A stretch of 10,113 bases of DNA, taken from Candidatus Hydrothermarchaeota archaeon. Lineage in GTDB: Archaea; Hydrothermarchaeota; Hydrothermarchaeia; Hydrothermarchaeales; WAQR01. Every line of letters starts with the position of its first letter. Within the stretch, counting starts at the first letter, position 1. Under the pieces are notes generated by a model. That model worked only from the letters and a program-made list of their open reading frames with translations. It was not told where the DNA came from and ran no database searches. Positions 1 to 5,773 of the stretch are shown here, piece after piece. The stretch spans positions 1 to 10,113 of the forward strand of contig WAQR01000060.1 in NCBI GenBank assembly GCA_015520145.1. The letters are read 5' to 3'. The position numbers were made by a program, and so were the translations under genes.

Positions 1-13
1 ATAATCCCGCACC

Positions 14-232
14 TCATTTATACACCTCGCGTATCGCATCGTTAGGACAGTAGGAAATGCACCGACCGCAGGACGTGCATTTCTCTTCAGAAATTGACGC
101 CATACCATATACCGCAATGGCATCCAGGGGGCAAAAAGGGACACAGTGACCGCAGCCAACGCAATTTTTACTAATACGCACAACTTTACTGGCCTTACTA
201 ATATTGGCCATATTAATTCCATTAGTTTCCAT
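14..232 (-). CDS. 2[4Fe-4S] ferredoxin-type small protein
   Basis: Small electron carrier or electron-transfer subunit, 72 residues, probably cytoplasmic. Two complete CxxCxxCxxxCP motifs are visible: C24, C27, C30, C34 (then P) and C52, C55, C58, C62 (then P). Each set should ligate one [4Fe-4S] cluster, the usual arrangement of bacterial-type 2[4Fe-4S] ferredoxins. The protein is little more than this domain plus a basic N-terminal extension of about 20 residues. Two starts are possible: ATG at 232 or ATG at 211 (residue 8, giving 65 residues). Neither has a good ribosome binding site; the A/T-rich box at 258-268 lies at the right distance for transcription to begin close to 232, which suggests a leaderless message from the first ATG. 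Its redox partner is not in view. It is divergent from the membrane-protein gene at 302. Family call is firm; physiological role is unknown. Confidence 0.9.
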   Translation of the reverse strand: METNGINMANISKASKVVRISKNCVGCGHCVPFCPLDAIAVYGMASISEEKCTSCGRCISYCPNDAIREVYK

Positions 233-255
233 GAAATACTTAAAATCTGGACAAA

Positions 256-270
256 GGATATAAATATTTT
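256..270. promoter_or_regulatory. Shared TATA-like element for divergent genes
   Basis: ATATAAATATT at 258-268, with the palindrome AAATATTT at 262-269, is the only strong TATA-like sequence between the divergent genes starting at 232 (-) and 302 (+). Archaeal transcription starts about 25-30 bases from the box centre. That falls near 237 on the minus strand, almost at the ferredoxin ATG, and near 292 on the plus strand, just at the ribosome binding site of the membrane protein. Both directions are therefore plausible from one element. This is inferred from spacing only. Confidence 0.5.
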
Positions 271-289
271 GAAATACAACTCCTATAAA

Positions 290-295
290 AGGAGA
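290..295 (+). promoter_or_regulatory. Ribosome binding site of the membrane-protein gene
   Basis: AGGAGA, core GGAG at 291-294, lies 7 bases before ATG 302 and 10 before a second in-frame ATG at 305. The spacing favours 302, but the two starts differ by one Met only. Confidence 0.6.
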
Positions 296-301
296 TAAAA
301 T

Positions 302-727
302 ATGATGGATCTCGTGGCGATATCTGGTATGGGTGCAGTTGGTATAATAAAATTATATGTGGCGATGGTATTGATATTCACACTGTTTTTATTTTACGGC
401 GCTACTTTAACCGGGATAAGGGATTTGACCCTGGACAGGGCACTGATCGCAGCAGCATCAGCTATTGGAGCACAGTGGATTATTTCTTTTAGTATAGTCC
501 TTGTTATACCGTTTATAGGAGGAATTTTAGGGTTTATCCTGAGCATTATAGGGATGGTCTATATATTGAGGATATATCTCTCCACCACGTGGTTAACAGC
601 ATTTTTTACCTTAATCATTACTTTATTATTTGCTTTATTTGCAGAGCTTGTAACAAGCTTTATTGCAAGCAGCTTTATCGGTATCCCACCAATAGAATTT
701 GTTCGTAAATTCCTCTTCGTGGCATGA
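302..727 (+). CDS. Hypothetical four-helix membrane protein
   Basis: Family not recognised. The 141-residue product is strongly hydrophobic, with about four membrane segments: residues ~12-36, ~46-68, ~70-91 and ~97-124. The second and third are separated by a short IPFIGG turn, so they may form a hairpin. A short charged stretch (IRDLTLDR, about 39-46) lies between the first two helices. There is no signal peptide with a cleavage site, no conserved catalytic motif and no cysteine, so an enzyme is unlikely; a small membrane anchor or partner subunit fits better. It starts at ATG 302 with GGAG 7 bases upstream. It lies on the same strand as the ParA-like gene at 926 and the TPR/propeller gene at 1749, but a 198-base gap with its own promoter-like elements separates it from them. 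A joint function is possible but not shown. Confidence 0.75.
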   Translation: MMDLVAISGMGAVGIIKLYVAMVLIFTLFLFYGATLTGIRDLTLDRALIAAASAIGAQWIISFSIVLVIPFIGGILGFILSIIGMVYILRIYLSTTWLTAFFTLIITLLFALFAELVTSFIASSFIGIPPIEFVRKFLFVA

Positions 728-739
728 AATGGCATGAAC
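720..739 (+). repeat. Two-copy 10-bp tandem repeat over a stop codon
   Basis: TGGCATGAAA at 720-729 is followed directly by TGGCATGAAC at 730-739. The first copy contains the TGA stop (725-727) of the membrane-protein gene. It looks like a small duplication at the gene end. Confidence 0.7.
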
Positions 740-779
740 GAATATATGGATGAAATATTATACCTCAATGGTAACTGAG

Positions 780-819
780 TCGAATAGGATCGAATAGGGT
801 CGAATAGAATCGAATAGAA
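780..819 (+). repeat. 10-bp tandem array, four copies
   Basis: Four head-to-tail units: TCGAATAGGA, TCGAATAGGG, TCGAATAGAA, TCGAATAGAA, followed by a decayed TCGGATTG. The first eight bases are identical in all four. The array lies in the 198-base gap between the membrane-protein gene and the ParA-like gene and is not part of any credible reading frame. A 10-bp period puts each copy on about the same face of the helix, as in binding-site iterons, but replication slippage would look the same. Confidence 0.85.
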
Positions 820-821
820 TC

Positions 822-857
822 GGATTGTAAGGAGGGTTGTAAGGAGGATTGTAAGGA
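822..857 (+). repeat. 12-bp tandem array, three copies
   Basis: GGATTGTAAGGA (822-833), GGGTTGTAAGGA (834-845) and GGATTGTAAGGA (846-857): three units with one base difference. It begins two bases after the 10-bp array and has an unrelated sequence. It ends against the TATA-like stretch before the ParA-like gene, so bound protein here could affect that promoter. Confidence 0.85.
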
Positions 858-858
858 A

Positions 859-890
859 AGATATATATTTTTTCCTTAATATAATAGATA
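859..890 (+). promoter_or_regulatory. Candidate promoter of the ParA-like gene
   Basis: A/T-rich stretch holding two TATA candidates: AGATATATATTTTTT at 859-873 and TAATATAATA at 877-886. They predict transcription starting near 890-910 and a leader of about 15-35 bases before ATG 926. The 5' candidate sits in the loop of an inverted repeat (TAAGGAAA 852-859 against TTTCCTTA 871-878). The start codon is preceded by GGTG at 916-919, which matches part of the archaeal ribosome binding site at 6 bases spacing. Confidence 0.4.
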
Positions 891-925
891 GTTAATAATG
901 TAGGTATAGTATACTGGTGCATTAA

Positions 926-1681
926 ATGATATTTCAAAGAGGAGACGGGTCAGAGGTCTATGTAGGGGTATCTCCAAGAGCTGGTGTCGGGCTGACAACA
1001 ACCCTTATTAATATGGCATATAACGCCAGCCAGAGAATGAAAACCCTTTATGTAGACCTGGATGTTATAAATCCTGGTGGTACCGCCCTTTTGGGTCTTG
1101 AGAAAGAGAGGAGTATCTGGAACATTATAACAGGGGAGTCTCCAGCAAACATTAACTTTATTTATAATGTGCAGGGGTTTGATGTAATGCCGCTTTATAT
1201 ATTCAAATCCAGGGATATGTCTGGATACCTGGATGACGAGGACAGGATAATCAGGCGGATCCTGGAAAAGGTACAGCAGCTTAGGGAGAAATATGATATA
1301 ATTTTCATCGACACGATGCCGGGATACACAATCACATCAATAAAGGTCTGGCAGGTATTTGAGCACCTCATAGGTGTTGGAAACTACAATATCCAGTCGA
1401 TTAGCAGTCTCCTTCAGGTATCAGATATATTTAGAGAATGGACCGAGCGGAACCTGATACGTGGATTTGAAGCCATCCTTTTCAACAATACAGGGAATCA
1501 CGACCCGATTGACCAGAATATATTGCGGGAGCTGTTTTTAAACGTTCCAATACACCTAATCCCTTTCACAAAGGATTTCTATGCATCGTCATCGCCGATA
1601 TCAAGGAAGGATGAGAATTATTCGAAATCTATAAAAAACATTATTGAGATACTGAAAATAGGAACGAAGAGAAAGAGCTAA
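926..1681 (+). CDS. ParA/MinD-like protein with degenerate P-loop
   Basis: A 251-residue member of the SIMIBI P-loop class (ParA/MinD/CpaE type). The fold is supported by three motifs in the right order and spacing: a P-loop region at residues 16-26, the second-strand motif YVDLD (42-46) followed by NPGG, and Walker B YDIIFIDT with PG (123-133). Family members bind ATP, dimerise and place DNA, pili or division proteins in the cell. Here the P-loop reads PRAGVGLTT where KGGVGKTT is expected: the signature Lys is Arg18 and the phosphate-binding Lys is Leu23. Nucleotide hydrolysis is therefore doubtful. TadZ/CpaE pilus-positioning proteins are a known branch with atypical Walker A motifs, so this could be a related pseudo-ATPase. 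No ParB partner is visible. Start ATG 926 has GGTG 6 bases upstream. The TPR/propeller gene begins 67 bases downstream on the same strand, probably co-transcribed. Fold is confident, function unknown. Confidence 0.8.
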   Translation: MIFQRGDGSEVYVGVSPRAGVGLTTTLINMAYNASQRMKTLYVDLDVINPGGTALLGLEKERSIWNIITGESPANINFIYNVQGFDVMPLYIFKSRDMSGYLDDEDRIIRRILEKVQQLREKYDIIFIDTMPGYTITSIKVWQVFEHLIGVGNYNIQSISSLLQVSDIFREWTERNLIRGFEAILFNNTGNHDPIDQNILRELFLNVPIHLIPFTKDFYASSSPISRKDENYSKSIKNIIEILKIGTKRKS

Positions 1682-1722
1682 TGAGAGATAAGAGATAAGA
1701 GATGAGAGATAAAAGATGAAAG
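1681..1722 (+). repeat. 7-bp purine-rich tandem array, six copies
   Basis: Six exact-period units: ATGAGAG, ATAAGAG, ATAAGAG, ATGAGAG, ATAAAAG, ATGAAAG, with T every seventh base from 1682 to 1717. The array begins on the last base of the ParA-like stop codon (TAA 1679-1681) and fills most of the gap to the TPR gene. A further ATGAGAG occurs out of phase at 1733-1739. The strand is purine-rich throughout, so unstructured mRNA is expected between the two genes. Confidence 0.8.
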
Positions 1723-1748
1723 AAAGAAGAAGATGAGAGAAATAGTAC

Positions 1749-4412
1749 ATGACCGATATAGATGAAGATTTCAGAAAGGCATTGGAACACCATAGAAGAG
1801 GTGACTATCCCAGAGCCAAGTTGCTTTATGAAAAGGTAATAAGGGACAATCCAAAGATGGAAAAGGCGCTCGTACTCCTTGGCAATGTAGTGTACAGTAT
1901 GGGAAACAAGGCTGAGAGCCTGGAGTATTACACAAAGGCGGTTGAGGCTGCGCCCGATTATGCAGTTGCATTTTTTAATATCGGGTTTGTACTTGAGGAA
2001 CTGGGGGAGCATGATGCAGCGATTGATAATTACAGGCGGGCAATCGAGATTGATAAAGATTACGCAGAGGCCTATACAAATCTTGGAAGGGTCTTGAAAC
2101 AAACAGGAGATGTCGATGGGGCGATTAACTGCTTTATGAAAGCAAAGGAGATTGATGAACACAACAAAGCATCAACAGAAGAACTAGAGGATCTCCTAAA
2201 CAAGGTTCAAGAACAGGTTAAGGCCAAGGATATAATCAAACGCGCGGAGGAGTTTTTGAAGGACGGGGATATCTTTGAATCTGATGGCGATATTAAAAGG
2301 GCAATCTCGAACTACGAGAGGGCTATTGAAACCTATCCTGACCATATAATCGCACATTTTCTTCTGGGTCTTGCCCTGGAGAAGAAAGGTGATATAAAAG
2401 GTGCTACAAGGAGTTACAGGAAGATCTTGGATATCGACATCAAGGCTGTTTCAAAAGATATATCAAGGGATGTTGTGGATATCCTGGGGAAACGCATGGG
2501 CGGTATTCGTCTAACCGGCGGTGATTTTGTCAGTGTTCTGGAGAGATTTCGCCAGTCAGTTAATCAGTCGGTTAATAGAAGGGAAGGTGTGATATCATTT
2601 CTAAAATATCTCAAAAGAGATCTCATCCAAAGACCTGAGGACTATCTTAGGAGAGGTGCAAGATGTGAGGCATCCGGTGATCTTGATGGGGCGATAAAAA
2701 ATTATAGGAAGGCAATCGAACTTGCGCCGTTCATGCCAACGCCATATTATGTCCTGGGCCTTGCCCTGGAAAAGAACGGTCAGATGGATGAGGCGATGGA
2801 GTTTTATAAAAAGGCAATGGATCTTGATATCGGACTTTTTACCCCTCAGGCATCTAGAGAGTTCAGTGATATACTCTCAAAACAGATCGGGAACGTATAT
2901 CTCAAGAACATGGATCCTGCCAGGATCTTGCAGGAGTTCAGGAGATTTGTGGAGAGCAAGAAAGGGACTCCGTCACTTGAGAATTTTATAAGGCTTACTA
3001 TTGCAGGTGAGGCAGAGAAGAAGATAAAAGAAGGCTATCTTTTAGATGTAAGTGGTGCGGGTGAGGAGGCGATTTCGTCTTATGAAAAGGCGATTGAGAC
3101 AGACCCGAATAATCTCATGGCCTATTATATCCTGGGTCTGGCACTCGAGTACCAGGGAGAGTTTGATAAGGCAATGAAACATTATGAAGAGTCAGGAAAA
3201 GTTGATCTTGACAAGGCATCAAAGGAAGTTTCTCATGAGGTTATAGAGATTATAAAAAAGTATATGAGCATGACAACAAAAGATGGGCACAAAGTGGGCA
3301 CGATTCTGCGCAGGTATATTGAAATAATTGGGAAGGATCCAGAGAAGATGCTCAGGCTTTTGAGTTATATTGAGGATATCAAACTGGATGCGATTTCAGA
3401 GATAATCAGTTCACATGTAAAGACAAAAACCCTTCAGGAAGGCGGGGGGAAGATTATAAGGGATATGGAGGACTTTAAGGAGGATTATGAAAAGGAAAAG
3501 CTTAGGCAGGAAAAATCAAGGAGACTTAGCAAGGAGAAGGTAGAGCTTTTGTGGAAATACAAGACAGGGCGGGCAATAAGAGGGGCGCGCGTGTCCAGCA
3601 CAGGAGAGTTCATTGTCGGGGGGTCTGAAAATGGAAAAGTGTACCTTTTAGATTCAAGTGGTGAGCTCAGAAAGAAGATTGATACAGGTGTCCGTATTAC
3701 AGATATCGATGTTTCACCTGATGGAAATTATATAAGCGTCTGCCTGAAGGATGGGAAGGTTAAATTATATGATTCGGAAAATATTGTAAAGTCGATATGG
3801 GAACGTGATTTCCTGGAAAGTGGTGTGACCTGTATCGCGCTGTCCTCTAACGGTGAGTTCACTGTCGTTGGTACAAGGGATTCCCAGGTCATCCTTATAA
3901 ATAAGGCTGGAGATATAGTCTGGAAGCATCAGGTCAGGGGCATTTGCTCGGATGTCGGGATTACTGAGGATGGGAGAAGGGTTGTTGCATGTACAGATAC
4001 AGGTGATATCTGCGTTATTGAGAATAGTGGAGCGATTCCTGAAAGGGAGGAGTTCAGTATCAATGATATGTTATACACTGTTGGTGTATCGCCTTGTGGG
4101 AGATATGTTGTTGCAGGTTCAAACCAGGGGGATGTGTATTTAGTTGAGGATAAAAAGATTGTATGGAAAAATGAGACCCTAAGTCGCGTTTATGGGGTGG
4201 CGGTTTGTGAGGATGGAGAGTTTGTAACTGCGGGTACTTTGAGCGGGATGGTCTATTTTTATAACAGAGAAGGGGAGTTGCTCTGGAAGTATCCAACAGG
4301 TGTCAATGTCTGGGATGTGGATATATCCAGGAGCGGCGGGCGGGTGGTTGCAGGATGCGGACTGGTTTTTGGTAATATCTATTTCTTTAACAGCATAAGG
4401 GATAGGGATTAG
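1749..4412 (+). CDS. TPR-repeat / seven-repeat beta-propeller scaffold protein
   Basis: An 887-residue cytoplasmic protein (no signal peptide or membrane segment) that looks like a protein-binding scaffold. Residues 5-140 hold four TPRs at a 34-residue period. Residues 165-545 hold three copies of a larger module, each with two TPRs (GLALE at 207, 337, 463) followed by a non-TPR part containing S-[RH]-x-V/F-x-D/E-I (near 239, 369, 495) and an aromatic/basic helix (near 258-271, 388-401, 514-527). A charged, probably coiled-coil linker spans 565-597. Residues 598-887 contain seven repeats of the type LWKY-(x)-V/I-S-x-x-G-E-F-V-x-G-(x)-G-V-Y, fitting a closed seven-bladed WD40/PQQ-like propeller. 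No catalytic motif is visible. It follows the ParA-like gene by 67 bases and ends 3 bases before the convergent coaD. The start at ATG 1749 has only a weak GAGAG upstream. Architecture is clear; the partner and task are unknown. Confidence 0.85.
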   Translation: MTDIDEDFRKALEHHRRGDYPRAKLLYEKVIRDNPKMEKALVLLGNVVYSMGNKAESLEYYTKAVEAAPDYAVAFFNIGFVLEELGEHDAAIDNYRRAIEIDKDYAEAYTNLGRVLKQTGDVDGAINCFMKAKEIDEHNKASTEELEDLLNKVQEQVKAKDIIKRAEEFLKDGDIFESDGDIKRAISNYERAIETYPDHIIAHFLLGLALEKKGDIKGATRSYRKILDIDIKAVSKDISRDVVDILGKRMGGIRLTGGDFVSVLERFRQSVNQSVNRREGVISFLKYLKRDLIQRPEDYLRRGARCEASGDLDGAIKNYRKAIELAPFMPTPYYVLGLALEKNGQMDEAMEFYKKAMDLDIGLFTPQASREFSDILSKQIGNVYLKNMDPARILQEFRRFVESKKGTPSLENFIRLTIAGEAEKKIKEGYLLDVSGAGEEAISSYEKAIETDPNNLMAYYILGLALEYQGEFDKAMKHYEESGKVDLDKASKEVSHEVIEIIKKYMSMTTKDGHKVGTILRRYIEIIGKDPEKMLRLLSYIEDIKLDAISEIISSHVKTKTLQEGGGKIIRDMEDFKEDYEKEKLRQEKSRRLSKEKVELLWKYKTGRAIRGARVSSTGEFIVGGSENGKVYLLDSSGELRKKIDTGVRITDIDVSPDGNYISVCLKDGKVKLYDSENIVKSIWERDFLESGVTCIALSSNGEFTVVGTRDSQVILINKAGDIVWKHQVRGICSDVGITEDGRRVVACTDTGDICVIENSGAIPEREEFSINDMLYTVGVSPCGRYVVAGSNQGDVYLVEDKKIVWKNETLSRVYGVAVCEDGEFVTAGTLSGMVYFYNREGELLWKYPTGVNVWDVDISRSGGRVVAGCGLVFGNIYFFNSIRDRD
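2241..3383 (+). repeat. Coding triplication: TPR-TPR-plus-linker module
   Basis: Three diverged copies of about 118-126 residues: roughly 2241-2618, 2640-2996 and 3021-3383. Anchor residues recur at steps of 130 and 126 residues (GLALEK, GLALEK, GLALEY), and the downstream non-TPR helices recur with them. The duplicated unit is therefore larger than a TPR pair. Confidence 0.75.
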
Positions 4413-4844
4413 ATACTACACCTCGCCTCTTTTAATCCTTGAAGATGAGAGCGGTATCCCTTTTTCATCCACTACAATCGGGATGGAGATGATCTCAAGT
4501 GCTGTCATGCCCATCTTCTCCCTCTTTCTGTTTATCTCACACGCTCTCTCTTTTGTCTCATCAGAGACCACAATGGCATCAAAATCATGGTCAGTCGCTG
4601 CAGGGCCGTGAGGGTCTTTGAGTTCCACTATGCAAAAGTTCTTCTTCGACTTTAGAAAATCTTCGACTGCCTTTTTTCTTTTTTTATATGGGGCTGCACC
4701 CTTTTTCATCGCATCTGACGTGATCCCGATGACCACGAATTCTCCAATCTCAAACGCCTTGCCTATCAGGGCTTTGTGACCTTCGTGCAGGGAGTCGAAT
4801 GTGCCGCCGACTGCTACTTTTTTGAACTTAATCCCTTATCCCTT
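4397..4844. repeat. Imperfect inverted repeat flanking coaD
   Basis: AAGGGATAGGGATTAG at 4397-4412 (end of the TPR gene, stop included) matches, inverted, the sequence at 4827-4844, which reads AAGGGATAAGGGATTAAG on the minus strand (end of radA, stop included). They differ by one extra A inside and one near the end. The pair encloses coaD almost exactly, and the coaD start lies inside the right copy. Confidence 0.6.
4416..4832 (-). CDS. coaD: Phosphopantetheine adenylyltransferase, archaeal type, ATT start
   Basis: Transfers AMP from ATP to 4'-phosphopantetheine to give dephospho-CoA, the penultimate step of CoA synthesis. The nucleotidyltransferase signature [11 protein letters not shown] (residues 9-19, with H16 and H19 of the HxGH motif) is followed by VVIGITSD (33-40) and, at the C-terminus, [11 protein letters not shown], the family's SSxRI(R/K)xGE element. 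The reading frame is open from an upstream TAA (4838-4836), but no ATG, GTG or TTG lies between that stop and the catalytic motif. ATT at 4832-4830, overlapping the radA stop TAA (4830-4828), is the best start. It gives 138 residues beginning [11 protein letters not shown], as related proteins begin. A GTG at 4736 would delete the active site. Purine-rich AAGGAAGGGATAAGGG precedes ATT, so coupled re-initiation after radA is likely. Last gene of the rpa-radA-coaD unit. A sequencing error is the main alternative. Confidence 0.8.
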   Translation of the reverse strand: MKFKKVAVGGTFDSLHEGHKALIGKAFEIGEFVVIGITSDAMKKGAAPYKKRKKAVEDFLKSKKNFCIVELKDPHGPAATDHDFDAIVVSDETKERACEINRKREKMGMTALEIISIPIVVDEKGIPLSSSRIKRGEV

Positions 4845-5757
4845 CCTTTACAATCGAGAAGATTGCCTCACCTTCTGGCAGGTTTGGAGAATCTATCAAT
4901 CTGCCGACCCTTTTCCCTCCTTTGGACTTCCTCAAATATATCCTGAATGTAGATGAGTGGCCTACGATATGACCGCCAATCGGTGCGGTGGGGTCTCCAA
5001 AGAAGAAATCAGGTCTCATCATCACCTGGTTCGTTACAATCACTGCAAGATTATAGATATCCGAGAGCTTCTGAAGTCCGTGCATGTGCCGATTCAATTT
5101 TTGCTGTCTATCTGCAAGCATTCCCCTGCCGGTATAATCTGACCTGAACTGTGAGGTCAGCGAATCCACAACAATTAGACCTACATTCTTCTCCTTTATT
5201 ATCTCCTCTGCCTTCTCTGCCATCAGCATCTGGTGATCGCTGTTATATGCCCTTGCAACTATTATGTTCTCCAGGACACGGTCAGGATCCAGTCCCGCAC
5301 CTTCTGCCATCTGGATAATCCTCTCTGGCCTGAAGGTATTCTCGGTATCTATGTATATGGCAGATTTTGAGAGACCGCCCCTCTCCTCATCGAGCTGGAT
5401 ATTAACTGCCAGCTGGTGACCTATCTGGGTCTTCCCAGACCCGAACTCGCCAAAAAATTCTGAAATGGCCTGCGTCTCAATTCCACCACCCAGCAATTCA
5501 TCCAGTTTCCCGCTGCCTGTTGTGATCTTCCTCATCGTTTTTCTCTTTTCCAGGACCTCGATACCTGTCACGAACCCCATCTTCATAGAATTCCTTGCAG
5601 CATTGATGACCTTTAATGCAGCACTTTCTCCCATCCCGGATATCTCCTTAAGCTCACCTGCATTTGCAACTGCAAGAGATTCTATTGTCTTAAAACCTGC
5701 GTTTCTCAATTTCTCTGCGGTAGTTTCACCAACCCCGGGTAACTCATCAAGTTCCAT
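4828..5757 (-). CDS. radA: DNA repair and recombination protein RadA
   Basis: Archaeal RecA/Rad51 recombinase: forms ATP-dependent filaments on ssDNA and drives homologous pairing and strand exchange. 309 residues, close to the family length. An N-terminal helix-hairpin-helix domain covers about 1-58 ([12 protein letters not shown] and a second hairpin near 38-50). The linker has [12 protein letters not shown] (61-72), where the filament-forming FxxA/G motif sits. Walker [10 protein letters not shown] is at 103-111, Walker B LIVVDS at 194-199, and the DNA-binding loop and ATP-cap region runs from NQVMMRPD (243-250) through [12 protein letters not shown] (252-263). It ends in EGIRD, as is usual in archaeal RadA. 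Start ATG 5757 has two binding sites, GGAGG overlapping the rpa end and GGAG about 5 bases away. It follows rpa by 16 bases, so the ssDNA-binding protein and recombinase are likely made together. Confidence 0.97.
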   Translation of the reverse strand: MELDELPGVGETTAEKLRNAGFKTIESLAVANAGELKEISGMGESAALKVINAARNSMKMGFVTGIEVLEKRKTMRKITTGSGKLDELLGGGIETQAISEFFGEFGSGKTQIGHQLAVNIQLDEERGGLSKSAIYIDTENTFRPERIIQMAEGAGLDPDRVLENIIVARAYNSDHQMLMAEKAEEIIKEKNVGLIVVDSLTSQFRSDYTGRGMLADRQQKLNRHMHGLQKLSDIYNLAVIVTNQVMMRPDFFFGDPTAPIGGHIVGHSSTFRIYLRKSKGGKRVGRLIDSPNLPEGEAIFSIVKEGIRD

Positions 5758-5773
5758 CTTTCTCCAGCCTCCT

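Noticed and set aside
780..857. CRISPR array
   Set aside because: Units are 10 and 12 bp and directly abutting, with no spacers and no cas genes nearby.
908..915. Palindrome AGTATACT before the ParA-like start as an operator
   Set aside because: Eight bases in an A/T-rich stretch is too short to support a call.
1641..2162. 173-codon open frame on the minus strand
   Set aside because: Antisense to the TPR gene start; cysteine-, leucine- and serine-rich without motifs, as expected from reversed TPR codons.
4416..4736. coaD starting at GTG 4736
   Set aside because: This would drop the [11 protein letters not shown] nucleotide-binding motif, which is in frame and intact upstream.
5560..5580. 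RadA polymerisation motif with Gly instead of Ala (FVTG) as a functional defect
   Set aside because: Gly at this position also occurs in RadA of methanogens as I recall them (FKSG type), so it is probably normal variation.
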